A model generated the notes under the pieces. That model did not search any database. It was given only the letters and a program-made list of their open reading frames with translations, and had not been told where the DNA came from. From NCBI RefSeq assembly GCF_004421105.1, contig NZ_CP038033.1:3367659-3431658 (forward strand): DNA of 64,000 bases. The letters are read 5' to 3'. Both the position numbers and the translations under genes were made by a program. Below are positions 44,884 to 54,803 of this stretch, piece by piece (position 1 is the first letter of the stretch; each line of letters opens with the position of its first letter). This DNA is from Nitrosococcus wardiae (GTDB lineage: Bacteria; Pseudomonadota; Gammaproteobacteria; Nitrosococcales; Nitrosococcaceae).

Positions 44884-46044
44884 ATGGGAGATCCCTATAC
44901 CCTCTTTGCAAAAGATCTGGTCACTACATTACTTGAGGAGGCCCCTCAATTAGCTCCCGATCCCGATAATCCTTGCCGGGTGCGGGCCCCCCGACCCGAT
45001 GGAAATTTTGCCAGCCTTAATCTCACTCCCTTCCAAGGGCCACCCCAATTGGTCTCGGCTCTGCCCTACTTTCAGCATGTCCTCACCATGGACGATTTGC
45101 TGACTGCTTACCATCAAGCCAGTAAGGCCATGCCCTTAGAGGGAGACCTGCCTGGGATGACTATCAGCCCACCGGCCCGCTCCTTGTTAGCGGATTTACT
45201 CGAACAGGCACAGGCCACCTTAGCAGACACCCATGCCCAACGCATTGCCCGTTTCGTGCAAAATTTCGATATTTATGTGGCCGTCAAGGCGGTGGAATCC
45301 CTACTCAATAGCCGGGCCGATCTTGCCTTGCTGGGCATTGCCGAGGAGCAAGGCTGGACTGTGCATTTTGACCATGTGGCTATCCGTTGCGGCTCGGGAG
45401 CAACCCAAGATGCGGAGAGAGTGGCGCAACTATTACAAACAATACACGGTTATCTGCCAAGCCAGGTTCCAGAAGAAGCCGCCTATCAATTTCCGGACGG
45501 CTGGGATGCCTATCCGTTATACAAAATGCTGACGAATGGCCAGGTGCTGCGGATATTTTTAGATCAATCCGATGCCGAGGCACCGGCCCAAATCATCCAG
45601 CACTGGAATCGGGTTTATGGTTTTACGGCTCATCACTTGGCGCTACGGGCCAGTCGACAAGGCTCAGATGAGCGCCAGGCGGTGAGTTTGGAAACCCTTA
45701 TCCAGGCCCTGAAAAAAGCGGGTATAGATTCCAGGGAAGCGACTGGCCATTATACGGCAGGATTGCTATTGCAAGTCTTTGTCCAACCCGAACGTCATGT
45801 CAAAGTAGCCTCAAAGATCAAACAAGAACTTGCCGCTATTGATCCCAGTCTTGAGCGCAGCATTGAAAACGGCAAGCTATTGGAGTTGGTTTCACGGCGC
45901 GAGATGCCGGCTCTCTTAGCGAAAGAATATTTTGCCCTTTATGGCTTAACCTATGAACAGAATAATCCTCTCCATTCAGCGCCCTACTATCATTATTTTC
46001 TTCCCGCGCAAGCAGCCCATGTGATCAGGACTTCGGTCGCCTAG
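44884..46044 (+). CDS. 2-oxoadipate dioxygenase/decarboxylase family protein (DUF1338)
   Basis: The 386-residue protein belongs to DUF1338, whose characterised member HglS turns 2-oxoadipate into D-2-hydroxyglutarate in lysine catabolism with a vicinal-oxygen-chelate iron site. Candidate metal ligands are His in VHFDHVAIRCG and HHLALRA, with a later Glu. The start ATG 44884 (MGDPYTLFAKDL) fits the family; the frame is open for 51 more codons upstream through repeat-like DNA, which I reject. An ALDH7 gene lies across the divergent gap, consistent with a lysine or aminoadipate route. Confidence 0.9.
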   Translation: MGDPYTLFAKDLVTTLLEEAPQLAPDPDNPCRVRAPRPDGNFASLNLTPFQGPPQLVSALPYFQHVLTMDDLLTAYHQASKAMPLEGDLPGMTISPPARSLLADLLEQAQATLADTHAQRIARFVQNFDIYVAVKAVESLLNSRADLALLGIAEEQGWTVHFDHVAIRCGSGATQDAERVAQLLQTIHGYLPSQVPEEAAYQFPDGWDAYPLYKMLTNGQVLRIFLDQSDAEAPAQIIQHWNRVYGFTAHHLALRASRQGSDERQAVSLETLIQALKKAGIDSREATGHYTAGLLLQVFVQPERHVKVASKIKQELAAIDPSLERSIENGKLLELVSRREMPALLAKEYFALYGLTYEQNNPLHSAPYYHYFLPAQAAHVIRTSVA

Positions 46045-46140
46045 AAGAATTTCCCGCTTAGGTTAATGTTGAAATAATTGCTTGGTCTAGGGGGGAAGAA
46101 ATCGCTTCTAAGGCGATTGCCCCCAACTGCCTGGCTAAGC

Positions 46141-49100
46141 TTATTGGGCTTGAATTTCCTGATGAATACGGCCTATTTGACGAATCCAAGGATTATACCT
46201 TTGCCAAGGTTGCGGGAGTTCTGTCAGCGCTTGGCGGGCGGCGCTGACACTCTCATAAACGCCGCTCACTAACGTATATCGATACTGCTCCCTCTCGATG
46301 AAGCGAAAATAGGCAGAGTCGGAAGGAAGAGGATAGCGCTGAACAAACTCAAAGAACCATGTTTCATCAGTGGCGGTGAGTAATTGCAGCGTATAGTGAT
46401 CGGCAGGCTGGGCTAACAGCCAGTTAGCATCATGAAGGTCGGCGGGTAGCAGAGCAAGCGTTCTTTCCTCCATTTTATTCACTCGATTTGCTAGCGCCTC
46501 CACCCCGGCGCGCAGGCTCGCTGTTTCCTGGATGAGGGTTTGCTGACCGCGGCGGAGATTGTGCCATCGTTGCTCAGACTGAGCCAAGGTTTCTTGCAAG
46601 GATTCCAATTGTTCGCTCATTTGAGCGACTTGGGTATTCAATCCGCTTTTAGCTCCGGTTATCTCGTCTAGGCGTTCGGTTAGCGCGCCAAATTTAGTGT
46701 CCAGGCGCTGGAGATGATCTAAATGCAACCAAATGCCAATGGCGGGCCATAAAAGGAGGAATGCCACCAGCAGGAGGGTTGCAGGGGTCCAGATCCGTTT
46801 GCGTTCGGCGTGCTTGCGCTGGGGAAGAGGCAGGGGAGGCACCGCAGGTTTCACTTCTTCCCGGGCGGGTGCGCCGACCCAGCGGCGACGAAGCCATTTT
46901 TCCACCTCTAGCACCATAAAGAGTAAGACACCGATAGCAAGGATTTCGATTCCATGGACGATATCGATGGGGCGGGTATCAAAAAAGCGCTCCATAAACG
47001 GTGCATAGGTGAAGATAAGCTGTAAGAAACCGACGGTAATCACAGCGATGAATACCGCCCATGTGGCTTTAAGTCCCCGCCAACTCAGTGAACTCGCTCC
47101 AAGGTAGCGAGCACTGAAGAGATAGAAAACCTCCATTACCACAAGGGTATTAACGGCGTAGGTTCGCGCTTCTTCCAAGGAGGCGCCCTGTTGTCGAGTC
47201 CAGGCAAAAAAACCGAAGATCCCGACGAGAAAAAGGAAGGAGACAAAGCCGATGCGCCAGAGTAAAAATCCGGATAAGAGCGGCTCATCACGCCCTCGCG
47301 GCCGGCGGTGCATCACATCGGGTTCGGGAGGTTCAAAGGCGAGGGCCATGGCCAGCGCCACGGAGCTAACCATGTTAACCCAGAGAATTTGAAGGGGAGT
47401 AATAGGTAAAGTTAACCCCATGACGAGTGCGGCGAGGATAGTGAGGGATTCGCCCCCATTGACGGGCAATAGAAATAATATCGCCTTCTTTAGATTATCA
47501 TAGACCGTGCGGCCTTCGAGTACCGCCCGCTCGATGGATACGAAATTGTCGTCAGCCAGCACCATCTCGGCAGCCTCTTTGGCCGCTTCCGTTCCTTGAC
47601 GTCCCATGGCGACGCCTACATCGGCCCGTTTCAGCGCCGGCGCATCATTGACGCCGTCGCCGGTCATAGCCACGACTTCCTCCTTCGCTTGCAAGGCCTG
47701 CACCAGGCGCAATTTATGCTCAGGCGTAGTACGGGCAAAGACGTCAACGCGCGAAGCCACCTTCACCAACTCCGTCTCTTCCACCAGGGCCTCATCGGCG
47801 AGCCGTTCGAGTTCGCGCTCGGCGGTAGCCTCGTCTATATCCCGCCGTTCAAGCTGCTGGGTAATTGCTTGGGCGGTCACCACCGACGCTTCGGTAAGGC
47901 GGTCCAATTCGCGCCCCGTGAACACTTCGTCCACATTCTCCAACCCTAGCTGTCGAGCAATCGCCCGGGCGGTCGCGGCATGGTCCCCGGTAATCATCTT
48001 GACCCGGATGCCGGCCGAGCGGCATTCTCGAATCGCGGCGATAGCCTCTTCCCGTGGCGGATCTATAAACCCAAACAGACCCAGCAGCACCAATCCTTCT
48101 TCGACATCGGCAAAGTTAAGCTCGGAATGCTCAGCGGCCACCGGGCGGGTAGCAACCGCCAGCACCCGCTCCCCCTGTTCGGCGATGGTTTGAATCTGCT
48201 CCTCCCAATAGGCCCGATTAAGGGGCGCTTCTTCGCCGCTGCTTTCCCGTTGCCGGCTGCACATATCGAGCACTCGCTCGGGAGCGCCTTTGATAAAGAT
48301 ATAGCCGTGACCTTCGTGGTCGTGGTGCAGGGAGCCCATGAAACGATGTTCCGAATCGAAGGGAATGACATCGGTACGCGGGTAATATTTCAATTCGGAT
48401 TCTGTCTCAAAACCGGCTTTGACGGCGGCAACCAACAGGGCCCCTTCCATGGGATCGCCGCTTACTTGCCATTGATCACGATGATGTCGCAGGCTGGAAT
48501 CGTTGCATAGTAAACCGGCGCGTAGCATTTCGATGAGTTCTGAATAGTCATCCGCTGCAACCTCCTGACCGTCAAGGCTGAACCCGCCGGCATAGGGTTC
48601 ATAGCCGGTACCGCTTACCGAGAATAGCTTGCCCGCCGTAATGACAGAACGCACCGTCATCTCATTGCGGGTTAGCGTGCCTGTTTTATCGGAGCATATG
48701 ACGGAAACGGAGCCTAGCGTTTCCACAGCGGGTAAGCGTCGAATGATGGCGTTGCGGGCCGCCATCTTCTGGACGCCGATGGCAAGCGTCACCGTCAGAA
48801 TGGCGGGCAACCCTTCCGGAATTGCCGCGACGGCAAGGCCGACCACGGTCATAAAGGTAGCGGCTAACTCCTGCCCTAGCCCTAGATAGCCGTAAAGGAA
48901 AACTATAGCGGAGACACCGAGGATGACTATTGTAAGAACACGGGCGAAGTGGTCCATCTGTTGAAGTAGGGGTGTGGTGAGTTCCTCCACCTCAGAAATC
49001 ATGCCGCTGATTCGCCCAATCTCGGTACGGGCACCGGTCTTGACGACAATCCCTCTCGCCTGGCCGGCCGCAACGAGGGTGCCGGAGTAGGCCATAGAAA

Positions 49101-49674
49101 GGCGGTCGCCGAGATCCGCCCGCACCTCCACCGGGTGGGTGACCTTATCCACCGCCACTGATTCCCCGGTAAGCACCGCTTCTTGAATTCGCAAGCCTTT
49201 CACCTGCAACAAGCGCAGATCCGCTGGTACTTTATCGCCGGCTTCAAGAAGCACAACATCACCCGGCACCAGCTCCTCAGCGGCGATATTGTAACGCTGG
49301 CCATTCCGGACAACAGAGGCAGAGGGAGAAAGCATACCCCGGATGGCTTCCAGGGATTTTTCCGCCTTGCCTTCCTGAATAAAGCCAATAATGGCGTTGA
49401 CAAAAACCACTCCAAGGATGACCCAAGTATCAACCCAATGTTGGAGAAAGGCAGTGAGTACTGCGGCTCCGATCAAGACATAAATCAGCAGGTTATTGAA
49501 TTGAGCCAGAAACCGCATCAAAGGGCCGCGCCGTTCCGGTGCGGGTAATTTATTCGGGCCGACCTCAGCCAAGCGCCGCTCCGCTTCCCCCTGGGAGAGG
49601 CCCTCAGAACTGCTTCCCAGGTGGTCAAGTATTTCCGCTTTTCCCAGGGCGTGCCAGTTACGGTGCTCCTTCAC
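46141..49674 (-). CDS. P2-type cation ATPase with C-terminal coiled coil and SPOR-like domain
   Basis: The first 890 or so residues are a complete P2-type (Ca2+/Na+-type) ATPase: LTGES (168-172), PEGLP (286-290), phosphorylated Asp329 in CSDKTGTLT, TGDGVNDAPALK and C-terminal membrane helices. After these come a basic linker, another hydrophobic helix (about 955-975), a coiled coil (about 985-1075) and about 90 residues resembling a SPOR domain (HYTLQLLTATDETW at its start, then RYTLVSGVYESVSAARQAL). SPOR domains bind peptidoglycan in the periplasm; fused to an ion pump they are most unusual. Total length is 1177, against about 900 for the family. Ion specificity unknown; it stands alone. Confidence 0.9.
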   Translation of the reverse strand: MKEHRNWHALGKAEILDHLGSSSEGLSQGEAERRLAEVGPNKLPAPERRGPLMRFLAQFNNLLIYVLIGAAVLTAFLQHWVDTWVILGVVFVNAIIGFIQEGKAEKSLEAIRGMLSPSASVVRNGQRYNIAAEELVPGDVVLLEAGDKVPADLRLLQVKGLRIQEAVLTGESVAVDKVTHPVEVRADLGDRLSMAYSGTLVAAGQARGIVVKTGARTEIGRISGMISEVEELTTPLLQQMDHFARVLTIVILGVSAIVFLYGYLGLGQELAATFMTVVGLAVAAIPEGLPAILTVTLAIGVQKMAARNAIIRRLPAVETLGSVSVICSDKTGTLTRNEMTVRSVITAGKLFSVSGTGYEPYAGGFSLDGQEVAADDYSELIEMLRAGLLCNDSSLRHHRDQWQVSGDPMEGALLVAAVKAGFETESELKYYPRTDVIPFDSEHRFMGSLHHDHEGHGYIFIKGAPERVLDMCSRQRESSGEEAPLNRAYWEEQIQTIAEQGERVLAVATRPVAAEHSELNFADVEEGLVLLGLFGFIDPPREEAIAAIRECRSAGIRVKMITGDHAATARAIARQLGLENVDEVFTGRELDRLTEASVVTAQAITQQLERRDIDEATAERELERLADEALVEETELVKVASRVDVFARTTPEHKLRLVQALQAKEEVVAMTGDGVNDAPALKRADVGVAMGRQGTEAAKEAAEMVLADDNFVSIERAVLEGRTVYDNLKKAILFLLPVNGGESLTILAALVMGLTLPITPLQILWVNMVSSVALAMALAFEPPEPDVMHRRPRGRDEPLLSGFLLWRIGFVSFLFLVGIFGFFAWTRQQGASLEEARTYAVNTLVVMEVFYLFSARYLGASSLSWRGLKATWAVFIAVITVGFLQLIFTYAPFMERFFDTRPIDIVHGIEILAIGVLLFMVLEVEKWLRRRWVGAPAREEVKPAVPPLPLPQRKHAERKRIWTPATLLLVAFLLLWPAIGIWLHLDHLQRLDTKFGALTERLDEITGAKSGLNTQVAQMSEQLESLQETLAQSEQRWHNLRRGQQTLIQETASLRAGVEALANRVNKMEERTLALLPADLHDANWLLAQPADHYTLQLLTATDETWFFEFVQRYPLPSDSAYFRFIEREQYRYTLVSGVYESVSAARQALTELPQPWQRYNPWIRQIGRIHQEIQAQ

Positions 49675-49964
49675 GAACTTATCCTCTGTTGTTGCCTGTT
49701 TTGGTTCCGTTTTTGTAAATGGAAATTCCTTGTCTATTTTTTGAGATAGAGTGTAGAGGGAAGAGTAGACCCCCGCAAACCCGGTGCCTTCTCACCTCTA
49801 TAGGGGAGTTGTCCCTCTTTAGCTTAATTTTAGGGTCAGTGAGAGACTGATGCGCTCGCGCCAATCATCTAGCATTGGAACCGAATTTAGAGGCTGTTGG
49901 AAAACCCTGAGTCTATAGAAATGGAGGAGGAAGAAGATGTGTGTTCAACAGAAACAGAATAGGA

Positions 49965-50915
49965 CTAACGCACTCCAAGCGCTTTGAGGACGCCGAGAAT
50001 GGCCGGGCCTATAGCCACCAGAAAAAAGGATGGCAGTATGCAGAAGATAAGGGGAAAAATCATTTTGGTGCCCATCTTTGCCGCCATTTCCTCAGCCCTT
50101 TGCATCCGTTTATCCCGGAATTCATCGGAGTAAATTCGCAGAGTATCCGCGATACTGGTGCCGAAACGCAGACTCTGGGAAAGAAAAGCAACAAAACTGT
50201 GGATATCCTCTATCCCCGCTCGCGCGGAAAAATTTTTCAATGCCTCGACGCGATTTACCCCCGCCCGGATCTCCATGTTCACTAAAGTCAGCTCCCCGGA
50301 AAGTATGGGATGGCTAACAGCGCATTCTTCCGCTACTCGCTTTAAAGCCGCATTCAACCCCAAACCGGCCTCGGTACAGGTGATCAGCAAATCGAGTACA
50401 TCGGGGAAACCGTTGTAAATCTGGCGCTGACGTTTTTTAATTAATCGTTCTAGAACGCTATTCGGAAATAATAGCCCGATAAAACTTAAAAATAGGCCCA
50501 AGAAAACAATCTGGAAGGTGGTAAATTTAGGATAGAAAATTGTCGTTAAAAAGATCGCAGCCGCCGGCAGAATGATTCCTGAAAGCAACTTAATAGCATA
50601 AAACAGGGGAAGTGCATTACCTGAGCGGTAACCGGCGTGAACCAGCTTGGTCGTGGTTTTGGAGCGTTCCCATTCTTGCCGCGGTAAAATATAGGGTGAT
50701 AAAGGCGCTATCGCTTCCGCTACCGCATCCGAAGTTTTCCTATCATGATGTCCGGAATTAGCAATGGAACGCAGCCGTCGGCGCATGGGATCAGACAATC
50801 CAGCGGCAAGTAACAATAAGGCCAGCACAAAAAGAGTGGTCGCCACACCCATGATAATGGCAAAGAACCACGTGGTTTGACCAGGCTCATTCAAAATTTG
50901 CAGAAGATATTCCAT
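49965..50915 (-). CDS. tadC: Tad pilus inner-membrane platform protein TadC
   Basis: TadC and TadB form the inner-membrane platform for Flp pilus assembly, homologous to GspF. The 316-residue protein has a T2SSF domain (LLITCTEAGLGLNAALKRVAEE) with hydrophobic helices at both ends. Start at ATG 50915 (MEYLLQILNEPGQ); the longer frame upstream overlaps tadB. It is the last gene of the locus. The 290-bp gap to the P-type ATPase holds no gene that I can see. Confidence 0.92.
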   Translation of the reverse strand: MEYLLQILNEPGQTTWFFAIIMGVATTLFVLALLLLAAGLSDPMRRRLRSIANSGHHDRKTSDAVAEAIAPLSPYILPRQEWERSKTTTKLVHAGYRSGNALPLFYAIKLLSGIILPAAAIFLTTIFYPKFTTFQIVFLGLFLSFIGLLFPNSVLERLIKKRQRQIYNGFPDVLDLLITCTEAGLGLNAALKRVAEECAVSHPILSGELTLVNMEIRAGVNRVEALKNFSARAGIEDIHSFVAFLSQSLRFGTSIADTLRIYSDEFRDKRMQRAEEMAAKMGTKMIFPLIFCILPSFFLVAIGPAILGVLKALGVR

Positions 50916-50925
50916 AGGGGGACCC

Positions 50926-51897
50926 TCAAACATCGATACGGATAATACGCCGCATCCAAAAAACACCCACCATGATATTAATAAAAGCCAACAGGATTAG
51001 GGTTCGACCCAAGGGTTCCTTTATCAACATAGGCAGGTATTCAGGGTTGGTCACATGAAGTGCCGCTGACAGAACGAAGGGGACTAAAGTCAAGACCCAA
51101 GCGGAAATCCTCCCTTCTGCCGTGAAGGTCCGTACCTTGCGCTGAAACCGAAATCGTCCTCGCACGACTGCGGCGATCTTTTCCAGGATCTCCGCTAAAT
51201 TACCGCCCGTATCCCGCTGCACTAAGACTCCAGTCACCACAGCCATCAGACTCATGCTAGGGACCCGCTGCAATAGGCTGAGGAATGCGATTTTGATATT
51301 CATGCCGTAGTTGATGTCCGCAAACGTGGTGCGAAATTCTTTGGCCAAAGGATCTCGCATTTCCTCTGAGGCGACGTGTAATGTTTCAGCAAAAGGATAT
51401 CCCGCCTTCATCGCCCGGCTCATGATATCAAGGGCCTCTGGTAACTGTTCCTCAAATTTGCCTATCCGCTTGTCCCGCTCTATGCGAATCTTTAAGATAG
51501 GAAAAATGAAACTCACGAAGGCCACCAGCAATCCCAAGAGTGGGGACCGGGACAGAGCCCACACCAGCAATCCGAAACCCATACCCAGGCCAAAAGCGAA
51601 TAATACGACCCGGTAAGCGGCGGTCTCCCGGCCCGATTGCTTGATAAGCAGACTCAGCCGCGCCATTCCTGGCAGCCCTTCTATCCAGCGCTCAAGGGGC
51701 GAGAGCTTATGAAAGCTTTTCTCCCGTAACAGAGAGATCGCCGCGGGGTCTAGTGTCTCTATGGTTCCCTGAATACGCCGCCGCAGATTTTTCGCCGCCT
51801 GGGCTGAAGTTCCAAAGGTGGGGACGATAATAGCGGTGGCAAGCAGGAATACCGCCAGAAACACCATAATCAAAAAGATCAGTTGGTCACCGACCAT
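50926..51897 (-). CDS. tadB: Tad pilus inner-membrane platform protein TadB
   Basis: The 323-residue GspF-like protein has an N-terminal membrane helix, a T2SSF domain (PEALDIMSRAMKAGYPFAET and VTGVLVQRDTGGNLAEILE) and terminal helices. It pairs with TadC, which follows by 10 nt. It is separated from tadA by 184 bp that contain a palindromic repeat of about 155 bp, an unusual interruption within a pilus operon. Confidence 0.93.
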   Translation of the reverse strand: MVGDQLIFLIMVFLAVFLLATAIIVPTFGTSAQAAKNLRRRIQGTIETLDPAAISLLREKSFHKLSPLERWIEGLPGMARLSLLIKQSGRETAAYRVVLFAFGLGMGFGLLVWALSRSPLLGLLVAFVSFIFPILKIRIERDKRIGKFEEQLPEALDIMSRAMKAGYPFAETLHVASEEMRDPLAKEFRTTFADINYGMNIKIAFLSLLQRVPSMSLMAVVTGVLVQRDTGGNLAEILEKIAAVVRGRFRFQRKVRTFTAEGRISAWVLTLVPFVLSAALHVTNPEYLPMLIKEPLGRTLILLAFINIMVGVFWMRRIIRIDV

Positions 51898-51921
51898 AGA
51901 ATATACCCTATCCTTAATTAA

Positions 51922-52080
51922 GTATTTCAGTGAAAGTTTTGAAGTATTCCTGGAGCGAGCCGGTGGCGTGGAGCTAGGGGACAGGGAAGTCCCCGCAAAC
52001 CCTTTTTTCAGGGAGGAAAAACGGGTTGGCGAAACACTACCGGCTCGCTTCTAAAACACCTCACATTTTATTCATAGGTA
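51922..52080 (-). repeat. Palindromic dispersed repeat, copy 1 (MITE- or REP-like), between tadA and tadB
   Basis: About 155 bp nearly match, in inverted orientation, the copy at 63503-63656. Outer arms GAGCGAGCCGGT (51953-51964) and ACCGGCTCGCTTC (52039-52051) pair; inside are a perfect GGGGAC/GTCCCC stem and a CAAACCC/GGGTTGG stem with one mismatch. The flanks beyond the arms (ATTCAGTGAAAG-like and CCTATGAATAAAAT-like) also match, so the unit is longer than the palindrome. No coding capacity. May act as a partial terminator or RNA-processing site between tadA and tadB. Confidence 0.85.
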
Positions 52081-52081
52081 T

Positions 52082-53461
52082 TTACACTTGACGATCAGGA
52101 TCGAAAAGATCAAAATCGAGCTCAATTCCTCGCTGGCGCAAACGTTCATGGAACTTAGGCACGAGTCCCGTGGATTGGAAGCGGCCTTGCACATTGCCAT
52201 CGCTGTCGATACCTTGGCGATGAAATTTGAAGATTTCTGACATGGTGATCACGTCGCCCTCCATGCCCTGGATCTCTTGCAGGCTAACCACTCTGCGCTT
52301 CCCATCCTCCATCCGCTCGAGCTGGATGACAATATGGATAGCAGCAGCCATCTGCGCACGCATGGCGCGAATAGGCAGATTAAATCCGGCCATCGTGATC
52401 ATGGTTTCAAGGCGGGAAAGCGCATCGCGAGGAGTATTGGCGTGAATCGTTGTGAGTGACCCATCATGACCCGTATTCATCGCCTGCAGCATGTCCAAAG
52501 CCTCGGCCCCGCGCACCTCCCCCACAATGATTCGATCCGGACGCATGCGCAGACTATTGCGGACAAGATCCCGTTGTGTCACCTCCCCTTTGTTTTCAAT
52601 ATTGGGCGGTCGTGTCTCCAGTCGCACCACATGGGGTTGCTGCAGTTGCAGTTCCGCCGAGTCCTCGATAGTCACAATCCGCTCATTATGGGGGATAAAT
52701 CCAGAGAGCACATTGAGCAAGGTCGTCTTACCCGATCCGGTGCCGCCTGAGACCAAAACATTTAACCTCGCCTTCACAATCGCGCTGATGACCTCTGCGA
52801 TCATGGCAGTAAGGGTCCCATACTCAATCAGATCTTCAGTGCTGGGGCGATACACGGAAAAGCGGCGTATCGATAGCATGGGACCGTCAATCGCCAATGG
52901 GGGGATGATCACATTCACCCGAGAACCATCTTTCAGGCGGGCATCGACCATGGGAGAAGACTCATCGATGCGGCGCCCCACATTGGAAACAATGCGGTCA
53001 ATGATATTTCTCAGATGGGCGTCATCCCTGAACTGCACCTCAGTACCCTCAATTTTTCCTTGCCGCTCCACATAGACTGAATGGTGGCCATTGACGAGGA
53101 TATCGGAGACGCTCGGGTCAGCCAGCAGGGGTTCCAAGGGTCCTAATCCCAGAACTTCATCTTCGATCTGGGTCACCAGCCGCTGCCGGATAGCAGCAGG
53201 CAGGGGAACGGATTCCTCTATCATGAGGCGGTTAACCACCTCACGAATCTGAGTGCGCGCCTGTTTTTCCTCAAGTCCGGTGACTAAAGAAAGATCGATG
53301 ACTTTAAGAAGTTTCTGGTGGATATGATGCTTCCATTCTCTTTCTAAGGCAGATGCCGTTTCCTTTGCATGGGCCTGATCGTCAGCTGCCAGCGAAGGAG
53401 TATTCGCCTGTACCAAACTCTCTTGCGAACCCGCGTTACGCATTCTTTCCTTTAAATTCAT
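52082..53461 (-). CDS. tadA: Tad pilus assembly ATPase TadA/CpaF
   Basis: The 459-residue secretion ATPase powers Flp pilus extension and retraction. It shows Walker [14 protein letters not shown], an Asp box, Walker B region [19 protein letters not shown] and the His box [13 protein letters not shown]. Conserved N-terminal [20 protein letters not shown] fits the CpaF group. It follows tadZ by 18 nt. A repeat element lies directly downstream of its stop. Confidence 0.96.
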   Translation of the reverse strand: MNLKERMRNAGSQESLVQANTPSLAADDQAHAKETASALEREWKHHIHQKLLKVIDLSLVTGLEEKQARTQIREVVNRLMIEESVPLPAAIRQRLVTQIEDEVLGLGPLEPLLADPSVSDILVNGHHSVYVERQGKIEGTEVQFRDDAHLRNIIDRIVSNVGRRIDESSPMVDARLKDGSRVNVIIPPLAIDGPMLSIRRFSVYRPSTEDLIEYGTLTAMIAEVISAIVKARLNVLVSGGTGSGKTTLLNVLSGFIPHNERIVTIEDSAELQLQQPHVVRLETRPPNIENKGEVTQRDLVRNSLRMRPDRIIVGEVRGAEALDMLQAMNTGHDGSLTTIHANTPRDALSRLETMITMAGFNLPIRAMRAQMAAAIHIVIQLERMEDGKRRVVSLQEIQGMEGDVITMSEIFKFHRQGIDSDGNVQGRFQSTGLVPKFHERLRQRGIELDFDLFDPDRQV

Positions 53462-53479
53462 AAACTAAATACCCTCAAG

Positions 53480-54667
53480 CTAATGTGGCAGAAAGTACGA
53501 TAGCGCCCTTCGCAATATATTTTGGGGTTGCGCTTGGGGTTGACCACTGAGCTTCACCGCCACCTTGAGGACGGCTTTGGTAATGGCCGCATTCCTTTCG
53601 CTTTCAAAAAGGGGAACACCCGTGTTAATGGATTGCATGACTCGTTTAAAATCATTGGGGATGAGCAAAAAACTCGAAATCTTCAAGGCATCCCTCAGAT
53701 CAGCCAAGCTAATCGCATTCTTATCTTGATGGCGATTCACCACCACATAGATATTTTCATCCAATACCGCCAAATCCCGTTGGACAATTTGTAGCAGCCG
53801 CTTGGCATCGCGGATGCTAGTTAAACTCTCCTGCATCACGATGATGACATGATGAGCCCGTTCCAATACCGTGCTTGTCAAGGAGTCGATTTGCCGGGGC
53901 AAATCGACTACGACATGCTCATAAGCTTGGAGGGAGACATCCAGGAGACGATTGAGATCTTTTTCAGAGATTTCCCAGGGCAGTAATACTTGCTCAGAGG
54001 CGGAGGCCAAAAGGTGTAACCCGCTAGGGTGTTTTCCCATATAGCCTTCAAGAGCAACCCCATCGAGTTGGTCTACCGCAGCAAACACCTCTGAGAGGCT
54101 GTTGCGAATATTCATATCCAGATAGAGAGGAAGATTGCCAAATTGGAGGTCCATATCCATTAAAGCCACCTTGATCCTGGAGTGGACAGTCATCATATGG
54201 GCAATATTACAGGCAAGGAACGTCGCCCCTGATCCGTTGGTCGCATTGATAACCGCCGTCAGCACGCCTTGCCCCGTTACGGCCGGCGAATGAAGCTCTT
54301 TCGCAATTTGCAATGTGGAAGCCAATAATTCTTCTGGCGGTGCGGGATGGGTAAAAAAGTCACGGGCCCCCGCCTGCATTGCTCTTCGCATGACTTGGGT
54401 ATTTCCCGCCGGTCCGATGGCAATCATCGGCAAGCCTTGGGAAGCCGTGCGGATTCTAAGGGCACGCAGCTCCTCTTCCCAAGCAGCACTCAGGACCAGC
54501 AAAAGAATATCGGGTTGGGCGGTGATTCCATATAAGGGATCCGCATGGCCATTTTCGATATGGTGAATGCGCACCTGTAGCTCTGACGGGTCACGAAATA
54601 AACGTCCCATCGCCTGTAGATGCTGTTTATCCCGCCCCGCAACAAGTATCATGGGTTTGTTTCTCAT
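53480..54667 (-). CDS. tadZ: Tad pilus localisation protein TadZ/CpaE
   Basis: The 395-residue protein has an N-terminal receiver-like domain (about 5-120), with no clear phosphoacceptor, and a ParA/MinD-type ATPase domain (about 140-390). The P-loop is degenerate, NGSGATFLACN, lacking the usual signature Lys, as in other CpaE/TadZ proteins. These place the pilus machine at a cell pole. It sits between the pseudopilin-type genes and tadA. Confidence 0.92.
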   Translation of the reverse strand: MRNKPMILVAGRDKQHLQAMGRLFRDPSELQVRIHHIENGHADPLYGITAQPDILLLVLSAAWEEELRALRIRTASQGLPMIAIGPAGNTQVMRRAMQAGARDFFTHPAPPEELLASTLQIAKELHSPAVTGQGVLTAVINATNGSGATFLACNIAHMMTVHSRIKVALMDMDLQFGNLPLYLDMNIRNSLSEVFAAVDQLDGVALEGYMGKHPSGLHLLASASEQVLLPWEISEKDLNRLLDVSLQAYEHVVVDLPRQIDSLTSTVLERAHHVIIVMQESLTSIRDAKRLLQIVQRDLAVLDENIYVVVNRHQDKNAISLADLRDALKISSFLLIPNDFKRVMQSINTGVPLFESERNAAITKAVLKVAVKLSGQPQAQPQNILRRALSYFLPH

Positions 54668-54803
54668 TCAGTGTCTGCTCCTGACCTTTAATTCCTCGCT
54701 TGGAGTTTGCGGCTAAGCCTCGCTGGGTTGTTCCCGACAGCCGCACTCGCCTTGTTTCCTCCTCGCTGGAGGGGCATGGCACTTCCTTGTGCTTCTTCGA
54801 CGC

